Part shown: positions 20,964 through 31,410 of the stretch, piece after piece
Layout: each line of letters opens with the position of its first letter
Numbering within the stretch: the stretch's first letter is position 1
DNA from: Psococerastis gibbosa
Taxonomy: Eukaryota > Arthropoda > Insecta > Psocodea > Psocidae
Length of the DNA: 64,000 nt
Reading direction: 5' to 3'
NCBI GenBank assembly: GCA_963971405.1
Contig: OZ020490.1
Location: 32,079,464-32,143,463, forward strand
Made by a program: the position numbers and the translations under genes
Notes under the pieces: model-generated
Seen by the model: only the letters and a program-made list of their open reading frames with translations
The model's database searches: none
Told to the model about the DNA's origin: nothing

Positions 20964-21282
20964 TAACTAGAATAGCACATCTAACTCGATAACACGAACA
21001 CTGTGAAGACCCTAGTATATTGTAGTCGTTATTAATGTAAACAAAACGCAGTAGGTCACTTGACCATTGACAGTTTGGTTCGGGAGGTTAAAAAATAGAA
21101 AAGACCCAATTATCATGAAAAATGACTAAAGAAATGTTTTTCTGTGGAACCTTTCTATCGAAGCTTTCTAACTTCAGGTATGTTTTAGTTGTTAAGAAGT
21201 AGCAAAACCGAACATGTTGCTTTCCCAAGCAAGGATTTCATTTTGTACAAAACATTATTTTTGAAGAAAATAATGTGTTGTA

Positions 21283-21460
21283 CAATGGCGGATCCGGGGG
21301 GGGGGGGGGGGGTTAGAGGGTTTTCAAGCCAATTCATAAGATATACCTAGTAAAAAAAATTTGAATAAGACTCAACTTTTCAACAAACAAAAATTACCTT
21401 AACTTACAAGCAACTTGTGACCCCCCCCCCCCCCTAAAATTTCCGCTGGATCCGCCCTTA
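21283..21460. mobile_element. G-tract MITE, perfect 8-bp duplication
   Basis: Ends CAATGGCGGATCCGG and GGATCCGCCCTTA, flanked by GTGTTGTA at 21275-21282 and 21461-21468. A long G-tract inside the left end, a long C-tract inside the right. A sister copy is at 50707-50903. Confidence 0.88.
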
Positions 21461-21520
21461 GTGTTGTAATGCATTGGTCTGCCCATTTTAGACCATGGAA
21501 TCGTCTCGTCGACAAATGCA

Positions 21521-22506
21521 GTGCTTTGGGATAGGATAAACTCCATAACCCCGAAGGTAAAGTTGAAATTTAAAAAAAGTACATACAACTCCTGCAAATA
21601 TTTGTATCTGCTTTTTTGATAACATGGCCGTTGGTAAAACTGCATACGTGGCTTAATGCAGGCGAATGCACCTGTGACTCAAAATAGTAAAGATGGACCG
21701 CAACATTGACTCATCCATAGTAGCGCCGTCAACTTAGAGTTTCCACAACACGAGAGAGTTTGCAATTAGTAGGTAAAGTGTGTCCAAAATAATTTGAAGG
21801 CCCTCCAAAATTATTTCCAAGGACAGCTAGTCAAAGCCATATTGGAAAATTTATAGATGACGTTAAATTTCGGGAGTTTTCATATTTTGTTGGATTTTAT
21901 ACCAAAATTGTATAATGTTAGGAGGTCTCTCAAAATGCTATTTTACGGATTTTTTCCATCCTCGCAGAATTGCCAACAATGCTGGCTAAAGTGACCACTC
22001 CGACGCCGAAATTATACCTTAAATGATTAGGAGGTAATGTAAATAGGAGGTCGACTGAATTGTCGTGAATACCACGGTCCTCTCGTTTAACAGCTTGGAT
22101 GCGAAACGTTGTATGTCGCGATCGGTATGACCTTGCTTTTTAACTGGCCGGCTGCTTTGTCCGTGTATGCTTTCGTAATGGATATTTTTAGTTTTAAAAC
22201 TTTACAACTTAGAGAGCATTTTTAAAATGTTTCCCTATTTGTTTTCAATAATTTCAATAGGTATTCATATTTCCCTCTCCGCTCTACAACCCCATATCCA
22301 TGTAGGCCTATCATAATACTATTGTACTATTCTTAATAGGTTGCTGGCCATAACGTATCGTCCTAGAGCATGAAGATAAAGTTAGCTGTTTGTATAATAC
22401 ACGAACGACGCTTATGCATATATGTATTTTTCTAGGGGAAAGATCGTGTTTTTCTCTAGAACGAAAAAGCAGAATATATTTCCTCATTTCGTTGCTTCCC
22501 TAGCAA
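21521..22506. other. Noncoding interval
   Basis: No gene or complete element recognised. The first 30 bases resemble the CCCAAAGCACTGAAT-type block of 2390. Confidence 0.4.
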
Positions 22507-22518
22507 GCTGGACAATAT

Positions 22519-22890
22519 GTTGTTGTTTCCAACGCCTGCTTTCAGCATTTCTGCTTTAAGCAACCCTGTCAGCCTGGTGGGGGGAGTGAGTCTGTTTTTT
22601 AACTTGAGGCACCCTAAGGGCAGACTCTTTCACCTCGGGGAAGGGGGAGTTGACTAACAGGGTGGACCTCCTGATTATAGTGGATTCGGAACCACTTGGG
22701 GAACATGGTAAAGTCACACGATTAAATTGGAGGGGACCAGGACTCGACTTATACTGCCTAAGCGAGTTATCTTGTCCCACCAGGTTCCCCTGCCAACGCT
22801 GTGCACACTACCAAGTTGCCGCAGTTTGAAACATGCTCTTCTCTAATGGAATCAAGTTGATTATCAATATGGTAAGGCCGTTGGCCTATC
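22519..22890 (-). mobile_element. 5S-headed SINE, (CAA)n-tail subfamily
   Basis: On the minus strand it starts AACGGCCTTACCAT (5S-like) and ends in a CAACAACA-type tail. Flanked by GCTGGACAATAT (22507-22518) and GCTGGACAAATAT (22891-22903), a target duplication of about 12 bp, as expected for LINE-mobilised SINEs. Confidence 0.8.
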
Positions 22891-22903
22891 GCTGGACAAA
22901 TAT

Positions 22904-23962
22904 TCCCCAGCATACTTTCAAAAATTTGTGTGCAATCAATTTCGTCAAAATGGCTCAGCCGTCCGTTATTTACAAGTTATATTGAAATATCTGCTTTAAA
23001 ACTCCATATTCGCCTAAAAATTGACACACCCTCCCAAAGCGGGTTCCTAAGAGTCTTATTCTTTATTGTATTACATTTCCATCAATTCCTAATTTTAAAT
23101 TATAACATAATAGACACATAGGAAGATTCGTGGGAATGGGAATGCGTTGAAATAATTTGAAAGAAAGAAAGAAAAAAAATTGTCTTAATTTTAATATTGC
23201 ACCAGTTTTGACTTAGGGTCCTCAGGCCCAATCTGAAAAATCACAATTAACCTTTAATTAAAAATTAATTAAAATTAATAAATCGAAACCAATTCTATAA
23301 CTTAACTCAAAACTAGAAAGCATGCTGGATCCATCCGTACGAAAAATCAATAACAGCAGGTGATTATGTATATAGAGGACAATTTACAATAATACATGTA
23401 ATACACATATTTCAGAGATTCTGCTTTGAACCGTAATCCTGCTTTTTGTAATATCGTAGGATCTTGTTTCGGGCTTCGGTTATGGTCACCAAATCGAACA
23501 ACAATTTAAGGCACTTAAAATAAAAGACAAACAATGCAATAGGGCATCGATGGAATGAAACTAAAGATGTTAAAATAGAAAACACCAATGCTATTGCAGT
23601 ATACTGTTATAAATGAATAATAATAGGGCGCCATTAAATAAATACCCATCAAATTCTACAAGACATTTTAGACAAAAGATAGTTTGATTTAAGTGTTCGT
23701 TCGGTTGAGACTTTTGAAGTTGAACATTTGAAATGCATTTTTAAATCATAATATAAATTAAAGAGATGCCAGGCAGCATAGCTCCTAGTATTTGAATAAA
23801 TAAATAAATAAATTGACTATCTAGCTACCTATGTAGGTATATTATGATTAATAATAATCACTTTAAAGTATATAAACACTATATTAGCTGAAACCATGGA
23901 GCTAATAAAGATAAAGTTGAACTATCTCTATGGCTGAAACGCCTACACAAAACAAATAAACC
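22904..23962. other. Noncoding interval, AT-rich
   Basis: An (AAAG)n tract at 23159-23178. Otherwise no recognised gene, RNA or element. Confidence 0.4.
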
Positions 23963-24600
23963 ATTCCTAGCTCCGCTTACTGGTACAAACGTTTAAAACC
24001 TAAGAACCATACCCATCCTATATACTTCTTCTTCTTCTTCTTCTGGCTCTACAGCCCTTGATGAGCTTTGGCCTGCTCAACAACACTCCTCCAGTCATCT
24101 CGCTTTTCTACAACTCTCCACCATCTACGGACTTCCAACTCACGAAGGTCACTTCCCAACTCATCCTTCCAGAGTTTTTATACCTATTTAACTAAAACGT
24201 TCAAAAAGCACAAACTGCAATATACAAGCACCCATCCGAGTGACTAAATCATTGATTTGGGCTAATAAAACACCTGCAGTAATGAATGATATATATAACT
24301 GATTTGAAAAATTCCCAGCTCCGCTACTGGTGTAAGCGTTAAAAAGTTAACACATGTCCCCATCCAACTAAAACATGTAAAAAGCACAAACTGCAACATA
24401 CAAGCACCCATAGGAATGACTCACATCTCAATCATATGAGCTGATGCTAATAAAACACTATTAAAACACCTGCGGTAATGATAAGACGAATTCCCGGCTC
24501 CGCTACTGGCGCGTTAAAAACTTAACACGTGTGCCCAGGAACTTGCACGTGCAAAAAGCTTTAAGCTACAACAAGCTACATACAACAAGCTCCCACAGAA
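23963..24600. repeat. Tandem repeat of about 180 bp, three units
   Basis: Units start with ATTCC-x-GCTCCGCT-x-ACTGG at 23963, 24311 and 24490. They share GCACAAACTGCAA-x-ATACAAGCACCCAT and CTAATAAAACAC. The first unit is lengthened by a LINE fragment at 24020-24183. Confidence 0.65.
24020..24183 (-). pseudogene. LINE ORF2 C-terminal fragment with (GAA)n tail
   Basis: Same family as 6180-6355: the minus strand matches the KDEL-x-DLRELEVR-type terminal peptide and the AKAHQGL end, then a (GAA)n tail (CTTCTTCTTC at 24025). It sits inside the first tandem unit. Confidence 0.65.
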
Positions 24601-25074
24601 GCGGCTGGCCATATGGGACACGCGTAATACGCACGTGCACATCTGTTTGAAAACGCCGGGACCCCTCAATGACATTTTGAAGGCCGCACGTCAATCTGAA
24701 GGAAGAATGGCAGACTACACACAGCTTTTGTATTAGGACAGCATGAGACTAGGAGGTGTGCATATCACAGGCTGGCAATGAATGCAGATGGTTCTTGTTT
24801 AAAACAGGTTATCTCCATTTGGTAAAACATAGGCCAGGTGTGTTGAAGGTGAGCCAGTTGGGCTTTTCAACGTTGAGTGTTAGGCCTATTACATTTTTAA
24901 TTATGCGGTACAGCGGTAGGCTTGTATTAATGCTTTTGTGCTTTACTCTATGGTCTGAATGCATGGGCTTCCTATCCGACCGATGGCACTTGGAACACTT
25001 ATAAAAATAAAATAAACTCGGTGTTCCGCTTATGCAAGTTTTCGAATAAACAAAGTGTTCCAAGTGCCGGGTAA
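24601..25074. other. Noncoding interval
   Basis: No supported gene. 25000-25060 resembles 56810-56885 (TAAACTCGGTGT followed by AAGTTTTCGAATA), a short shared repeat. Confidence 0.4.
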
Positions 25075-25082
25075 TACATGGA

Positions 25083-25246
25083 CCTGGCCGTGCCCAGGGG
25101 GGTAGTCCATGGGGTCCGGACCCCCCCCCCCAAATAAATTTTGTATGTAAACCTGTATGGTTTGAAGAATTTATCCATTAATAAATTACCTAACAAAAAA
25201 TTTGGACCCCCCCCCCCCCCGAAATCGAAACCTGGGCACGGCCTTG
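25083..25246. mobile_element. G-tract MITE, perfect 8-bp duplication TACATGGA
   Basis: Ends CCTGGCCGTGCCCAGG and CCTGGGCACGGCCTTG, flanked by TACATGGA at 25075-25082 and 25247-25254. Contains GGGGTCCGGACCCC. A sister copy at 56158-56331 shares the interior. Confidence 0.9.
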
Positions 25247-25269
25247 TACATGGAACAAGCTTTTAGCAA

Positions 25270-25578
25270 GGCGGAAATTCCACCGGCGAATTTACTTCAT
25301 TTGTGATTTGATATTTTTTGTTTGTTTTGTTTTAAGGAGACTATTATGTACAGTGGCGTAGCCAGATTTTTTTTTTTTTTGGGGGGGGGGTCCAGTTTTC
25401 ATAAAGTTTGCCCGCTTACGTTAGGTTTTCGAATGGGGTGGTGTTTCATTTGGATAAATATCTAAAAAAAATTGCTATTTTGCTTTAAAAAAATTTTTGG
25501 GGGTCCGGACCCCGCTGACAAAACAAAATAAAAATCTCAAATCACAAATGAAGTAAATTCGCCGGTGGAATAGCCGCC
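25270..25578. mobile_element. Tourist-like fold-back with an inserted CAGTGGCGTAG element
   Basis: Ends GGCGGAAATTCCACCGGCG and CGCCGGTGGAATAGCCGCC, with arms of about 58 bp, flanked by CAA and TAA. From 25351 it contains CAGTGGCGTAGCCAG, a T-tract, a G-tract and the palindrome GGGTCCGGACCC, a one-ended copy of the element at 41556. Confidence 0.75.
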
Positions 25579-25774
25579 TAAGTCTATACTATATGCCATT
25601 TAATAGTATCTTATGCTGTGTAATCCTGTGGTTAACTATGTAAGCAATATAGATTTTTAGAATGCAAAATGTTTTCTTAAACTGTTTTGTTTACATTTTT
25701 CACCGCTTATTATGTTATAATTAAGCGGCATAGTAGGTATTACAATTTAGTGAACATAGTAACAGTAGTAGACG

Positions 25775-25925
25775 CAGTAGCTCGAGGATGACCGTGTGAC
25801 TGGGTAGTCGCCACTAATTAAGCAACCACTCTTTTGTCCTGCTGGGGTTGGGCGGTGGAACTCAATGAAGAGTCAACGGCATAAGGGTGCGGAATAAGGC
25901 AACGGGAATCCGCTGCATTACAATT
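25775..25925 (+). repeat. Interspersed repeat Q
   Basis: The GAGTCAACGGCATAAGG and TTTTGTCCTGCTGGGGTTGG blocks recur inverted at 42465-42640 and, in part, at 60000-60075. No coding evidence. Confidence 0.6.
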
Positions 25926-26045
25926 CCCTACAGCAGGGGTTCCCAAACATTTTGTCCGTGGACCACTAGATTATTTTATGATTTTCCGGGGACCACCATG
26001 ACTCTGACAGGAAACTCGTTAAATTCTAGGACTCAATTGAAGTAG

Positions 26046-26290
26046 TAGTAGTAGTATGGTTGGACACAGTCCCAGGCCACGGTGTGGGCCCATAGGACAG
26101 GGGACCTCCTGATTATAGTGGATTCCGAACCACTTGGGAAACACTGTGAAGTCACACGATTAGTTCGGAGGTGACCAGGACAAGTCCTACCATGTTTCCC
26201 TACCGGCACTGTGCACACTACCAATTTATCTGTATCTTTGAACCTGCTCTGGTCCGCTGGATTCAACTTGATAAGGTGGCCGGCTTACTA
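26046..26290 (-). mobile_element. 5S-headed SINE, (CTA)n-tail subfamily
   Basis: Flanked by AATTGAAGTAG at 26035-26045 and 26291-26301. Same tail and body as 14922-15213. It interrupts the hAT MITE. Confidence 0.8.
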
Positions 26291-26381
26291 AATTGAAGTA
26301 GTTTGAGCCCAAAATTACTTGCTATTTGACTGAATGTTTAAGACTGGTACCGGTTGGATTTTACATAGTTCGTGCCAAGAC

Positions 26382-26568
26382 CAAAGGCGGATTTTGGGGG
26401 GGGGGGGTCAGGGGGTCTGGACCCCCATAAAATTAAATGAACTTACACTAGATAATATGGGTTTACAGTGGGAATTAAAAATAATAATGTTTTTTAATGT
26501 TATAATCCACAGAATCTGCCCGCTGACCCCCCCCCCCTCCCCTACATTGGAGGCAAAATCCGCCCTTG
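26382..26568. mobile_element. G-tract MITE inserted at the same GCCAAGAC target
   Basis: 187 bp. Ends CAAAGGCGGATTTT and AAAATCCGCCCTTG. Flanked by GCCAAGAC at 26374-26381 and 26569-26576. The interior (AATAATAATG-type, CCGCTGACCCC) matches 49394-49550 inverted and is unlike the element at 13955. Confidence 0.9.
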
Positions 26569-26975
26569 GCCAAGACTTATTACTGTATTTTAGTTCATAT
26601 TTCCAATAACTCAGCTGTTTTATTTTCTTATTCCTTACTTTGGCCTGTGAACCACCTGATTTATGTTTGTGGACCACAGTTTGGGAAACCCTGCCCTATA
26701 GTACAGTCATCATGACTAAGTATACAATCAATACACTCCACATACTTGATTTCCTTTTGGGGAGTCCGAAGTACGGTATCAACGTATGTTTACAATTGCC
26801 ATGATGATCGCCAATCTTATAGATAGAAGAGATATTTGCAGAAGAATACACTTTCGCTTCTATGCGGGGAAATTTTGGAGCCCATAATACAGCTTTCAAC
26901 TGTCCACCATTTACGGCGGCTGGTTACTAAATTGTCCTACCGGCGGTTTTGTGGAAGTCCATGTAATCGTCTAAC

Positions 26976-27168
26976 CAAGGCCGTGCCCAGGTTTTGATTG
27001 GGGGGGGGGGTCCAAAATTTGTTTACGTAATTTATTATTATAATAATATTAGTCCATTCTATCCAGTGTTCAAGCCCAAATAAATGTATTCCAATTCTTC
27101 AAACAATATTTTAAAGAAATTTTCCGGGGGGGGGGGTCCGGATCTCTTGGACTACCCCCCCTGGGCAC
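26976..27168. mobile_element. G-tract MITE, right end degraded
   Basis: Begins CAAGGCCGTGCCCAGG and ends near CCTGGGCAC, with two G-tracts. The last bases of the right end and the duplication are lost. Confidence 0.6.
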
Positions 27169-27234
27169 TCATCAACAAGTTTGGCAAAAACATAAGATTT
27201 TCTTTTTGTAATTTCCAACTGCAAACCGATCTTG

Positions 27235-27555
27235 GCAATTTGGGATAATTACACTAGTAGCATAACACCTGGGTTTATTCAGTTGTTTTAAACAAATTCA
27301 AATTGATAAACTAATATTTTTGGGTAGTTTTTAATTTTTTCTCCCTTAGATGTAGACACATTAATTAAAATTCTTATTATATTTCAAATTTCCACCTGTA
27401 CATTTGAATGTTTATTAGTATTTCCTTCAATTATTAAACAATGCAACCATTCTCTTGTATTTTAATAATTTTTTAATTTGAATTTCCCGCGCATATTACC
27501 TTACTAAAGCGGTATTAAAAAAAATAAACCCTGGTATTATAATCATCCCAAATAG
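27235..27555. mobile_element. Imperfect fold-back of the GCAGCCTGATC family
   Basis: Arms TTTGGGATAATTACAC and TATAATCATCCCAAA pair, and the interior (TCCCGCGCATATTACC) matches 5290-5340 and 34930-34960. Confidence 0.55.
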
Positions 27556-28136
27556 CCATAATATGGCTGCAGGTGACTAGCAAGCAATTTAGTAGCTTCC
27601 CCGCCTACTTCTTACATAAACAGCCTTGATTGACATCAAAAACTCAATCGAATACGTGAAAATGTGAAGAATGCAGGTTTCAGCATAGTTAGACCTCCTA
27701 TCCGGCTGCAACCCTGTTACAAATTATCCGTGTTGGAGGTTTTAAAACCCTACGCGGGGCCGGTCCCCCTCCTCTGGGTGGCCGCCTACCGCCTGCCAGT
27801 GGCGGCACTATCAGCGAGGGGCGGGGGCGTGGCGCCCCCTTTCTGTGTTTATTAGCCGACGGAGGCGTCAATTGCCGGGTAGATGCATGGGGCCCCATTT
27901 CAGGTAGCTAGGCTGCCTACCTTTTTATCAAATTTAAATACCGCGCGTTATTAGTAATGAGCAAATAGCATTGGATACCTTGCCTTCCTTTATGGTATAG
28001 CCTATAGGTAGTGTATTAGTAATTTGGCTTAGGTATGTTTTTGCTTACTTTAGTTGAATTTGGTGGTATGTTGGTATGGGACTTTCTTTCATAACGTCAA
28101 TTAAATAAAGAGTATGTCTGTTAAGTTAAAGGTTCT

Positions 28137-28197
28137 GGTTGTTGTTGTTGTTGTTTTTGTTGTTGTTGTTGTTGCTGTTGTTGTTGTTGTTGTTGTT
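28137..28197 (+). repeat. (GTT)n microsatellite
   Basis: About 60 bp of GTT units with two interruptions. It directly precedes repeat P. Confidence 0.95.
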
Positions 28198-28412
28198 CTT
28201 TTAAAGGACTTTATGAACCCAGACCTACTTATGGTCTATGGTCTATATAGGTCTCTTGTCCAATGCTAATAACCCCATAGATTTCGGACATTATTTGTGA
28301 TGTTTCCGTATGAATTTTTGACCGTAGGCAAACTGCTATACGTCCTAGATGGCAACCTACACCGGCTACAAGTGATAATGGACACGCTGAGACACCCTTA
28401 CTATTGCCGCAA
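28197..28412 (-). repeat. Interspersed repeat P
   Basis: CGGACATTATTTGT, GGCAAACTG-x-TATACGT and CCTACACCGGCTACAAGTGA recur at 55925, 59480 and inverted at 60690 and 61160. The + strand side near 55917 starts with a TTTA run, so the repeat may read on the minus strand with an A-rich tail. Confidence 0.65.
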
Positions 28413-28414
28413 GT

Positions 28415-28553
28415 TCCAGAAATTTCATTGTATATTACATAGTAGTTTTTATTTTTCCTCCCATCCTTCCTTCCGAGTCCAGCCATTTAATTTCGGGGGG
28501 GGGGGTGACCCCCCATGAACCCCCCCCCCCCCACGGGCACCGGCCTTGCATCC
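28415..28553. mobile_element. G-tract MITE, left end degraded
   Basis: The interior (AAATTTCATTG, TTTTTATTTTTCCTCCC) matches 9395-9480 and 38800-38880. Right end CACCGGCCTTG. The left terminal repeat is not recognisable. Confidence 0.55.
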
Positions 28554-28891
28554 TGTGCCTTCATTTTAAAATTTTATTGATCGTGGAATATTTGTCTAAG
28601 GGTGGACTATTCTTCCCCAGAAAGGACCTCCAACAAGGACCCGGCACTGCCCCCCCCCCACAAATAGGCTGGATCCATACCTGGTGTAATTATGCTTAAT
28701 TAATTAAAACGTCGTGCAATGAAATTGCTCTCGAAGGGTATAAATTTGGAGAGGCGTACTGTGGTTATGTCGCACGTAAGTGGGCAAAACAGGCGGGGAA
28801 GATTACTTACAGACGCGACCACGCCTCTATTGACATGGGCGGATAGGGGGGAGGGGCGGAACCGATGATCAAATTTCATAGTGTTGGGTAA

Positions 28892-29031
28892 GGCGCTTAT
28901 TCCACCAACGTCAATAGTGATAGTAAATGTAGTATTGACGTGGTAGCAGACATTTTTAGACTGTCTTTAATGTCTGCTACCACGTCAATACTACATTTAC
29001 AATCACTATTGACGTTGGTGGAATAGGCGCC
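28892..29031. mobile_element. 140-bp near-perfect palindromic MITE, TAA duplication
   Basis: Ends GGCGCTTATTCCACC and GGTGGAATAGGCGCC, flanked by TAA at 28889-28891 and 29032-29034. Nearly the whole element is two arms of about 63 bp around a 14-base loop. The arm contains ACGTGGTAGCAGACATT, shared with 20580-20963. Confidence 0.9.
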
Positions 29032-29104
29032 TAAGACAAATGCACAAGTTTTGATGTAAGAAATAATCAGCGGGCCTATACTATACTGCGTTTAGTATTA
29101 ACAT

Positions 29105-29215
29105 ATTCTAGGATTAAGACTCGTATCTGTGCTTGGTTAAGTCAGGCTTACCCCTGTTTGATTGTGTTAATAGTAAGCTTGTCTCAGCTTGTCCATTATC
29201 ACTTGTAGCGGGTGT
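29105..29215 (+). repeat. Repeat P fragment (inverted)
   Basis: CTCGTATCTGTGCTTGGTTA and AGCTTGTCTCAGCTTGTCCA match 60690-60770. Confidence 0.55.
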
Positions 29216-29636
29216 ACCTACTGTGAACTACTTTGGCCGCTAGGGTGGTCTCAGTTATAAAAAAATAAAGTCATTATTTATAATTTTTCGGGAGGGGGTG
29301 GACATCTGACGTCACCGGAGTTGAGGTAACCTCAATGTGCTTAAAACTCCATTCTGTATCTAGTGTACGCTGAAAATATTTGGGGGTCCAGACCCCAAAC
29401 TCTGGCTACGGCCATGTGTGAATGCTGTTTGTAGCTGCCAAATCTCTAGTTGACTTGGTTTGAACATGGACCAATGGGCATTTATTTAGCCTGGTCCCAA
29501 TATTGGCACATTTACGTTTAGCTTAGCAATAGAATAACTCTGCTAGTGAATGTCGTTGAGTTAAGGTATAGTCTGTATTTTTATGGGTCTTCTTAACATT
29601 CCCTCCACGTGGGGACTCAGGGCACTTTGGTCTGGT

Positions 29637-29800
29637 CAGGGACGAATCCAACCCATTTTATGGGGGGGGGGGGGTAGTTATGGGTCAAGATAGGAAAAAC
29701 GTATGTATCAATTAAATCAGAGCGTAATAAATTAGACTACAATTTATTTACTAAAGTTGGGGGGTGGGCAGCTACCCCCCCCCCCCTGTATCCGTCCATG
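29637..29800. mobile_element. G-tract MITE, perfect 8-bp duplication GGTCTGGT
   Basis: Ends CAGGGACGAATCCAACCC and GTATCCGTCCATG, flanked by GGTCTGGT at 29629-29636 and 29801-29808. The interior (AATTAAATCAGAGCGTAATA) is shared with 36660 (inverted) and 37707. Confidence 0.9.
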
Positions 29801-29819
29801 GGTCTGGTGCCCCCACCCC

Positions 29820-31400
29820 CGTGATTTATGAATGACTGGTTGCCTAATTCAATTTTATCAGTTGTAGACTTAGTAACATTATAGGGTTTTTTTTATCTCT
29901 TTCACAAGAAAATTTTGAGAAGGCAGCTGCCACAGTGCCCTTATGAACAAGCCACCACTGTATTTATGTAAGATTTTGAACGGAGGGTGGTTTTAGGCTC
30001 AGGGGGTCCTGAAATGAAATCGAACTTTGGTCGCCGTCTCAATTTGTTGATGAATCTTCCAAAAAATAATTAATTAGAAGCGTATAATTTTGTAAAGTCA
30101 TTGAATATATAAAACTCCAATATAATATAATATTAATTCTGTATAATAGTTTAGCAAACCACCTTCGTTATCAACACGTGCTAAATAAACAGGGACCTCC
30201 CCTACTCAAGGCGGACCCAATAATAGACTTTAAAAAGACCTCAATGTCTATTTAATTAAAATGAAAAGAATCTGTCTTTTTAAAATATATATCTTAGTTT
30301 CTCACGCTGGCTTTATAATACCTCTGAATTTTATACAATACTGGTGTCCTGTGACTCAATTGACGACTTGCGTGCTGTGCTGACTTGACTGCTTTTTTCT
30401 TTCTTTTACTTTCTGGTTAGGCGTAGTAGATAGATATCGTGGGTTCGCATCCCGCCAAGCCCACTTTTTCTATATCGCTTATAACGAGGACCACCAACTT
30501 CTACCAATTAATTAATTAATTAATTAATTTAATGTCAGTGTTATATTTTATATATGCCATATAATACTGCATGCAATATAATGACGCATAAAGAGAAAGG
30601 GGTAAAATTGGGTGCCATAAAATTAATGAATCAACTAAGTAATAATTAAAATACCAACAATCATTATATAGGAACCCAGAGATAACACAAAAGCAAGCAT
30701 TCAAAAAGTAGGCTAAATTATTTATTTTTTTTTTCTTTCCTAATTTACATTTAGCTTATATACAGATAAGAAAAAGCTTTTGTGATGGTCGAAAATTTTG
30801 ATTTCGAGATTTTCTGTAATTGCAGCCCAAAAAATTGCTTTTTACAAAGTGTCTGTCTGTCTGTCGGTGTTTGTTGACTGTTGTTGTCTTTGTCAGTGCC
30901 TGATTAACTAACCCTGGGCTGTGGGGGCCGTGATTAAAAACTCTGTCTGTCTACCAACATTGCAAAAAAAAAAAACGTTTAATTTCCCGCCAATTCCAAA
31001 ACTAAGCTTGGAAATTGTTTTCAACATTTTATTTTTTATTTGTTGTCGTTTAAAACAAAAAAAAAAAGTCTCGTTTGTGGGGGGGGGGGGCGAATTTCAG
31101 GCATTTTTATGGGGGCCGTGGGCCGTGGAGTCCCAAGTTCCCATGGGTGATGCAGCCAGTCGGCGCGGCGTGTGTGGTGTATGTGATATGATGAACAAAA
31201 TTAGTGAAATTGTTATTAGAGAAACATAAGTAATAAAAATCAATGATCTAACCGAGTCTTTTATTATCATGTGGGACTGAATTACCAGTATAGTACCCTG
31301 ATACCCCCGGAACAAGGAAGCACAAGAAGTTGACGACGGCTGCTCACTCAGCGCGTTGACAGAAAATAAATAAATAAATAAAACGAAGGAATTTATTTAG
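29820..31400. other. Noncoding interval
   Basis: Contains a TTAATTAATTAA run at 30508-30530, an R780 end fragment at 30768-30880 and a G-tract at 31078-31091. No supported gene. Confidence 0.5.
30768..30880 (+). repeat. R780 end fragment
   Basis: AAAGCTTTTGTGATGGTCG and a (GTCT)n tract as at the start of copy B. The rest of the repeat is missing. Confidence 0.6.
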
Positions 31401-31410
31401 TTTCTTTTTT

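Larger units (their letters stand above)
20131..21013. mobile_element. Large fold-back carrying a second fold-back
   Basis: The outer arms TCTTCACAGTGTTGGTGTTA (20135) and TAACACGAACACTGTGAAGA (20990) pair. Inside lie 20166-20576 (unassigned) and the nested element 20580-20963. The class is unknown. Confidence 0.65.
19925..21520 (+). repeat. R780 repeat, copy D, split by two insertions
   Basis: Diverged R780 sequence at 19925-20130, 21010-21282 and 21461-21520 reads continuously once the fold-back (20131-21013) and the MITE (21283-21460) are removed. Together with copy C it forms a head-to-head pair. Confidence 0.65.
25934..26693. mobile_element. hAT MITE (CAGGGGTTCCCAA family) containing two later insertions
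   Basis: Ends CAGGGGTTCCCAAAC and GTTTGGGAAACCCTG, flanked by CCCTACAG and CCCTATAG (7 of 8). A 5S-headed SINE (26046-26290) and a G-tract MITE (26382-26568) were inserted later; removing both restores similarity to 46025-46322. Confidence 0.88.
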
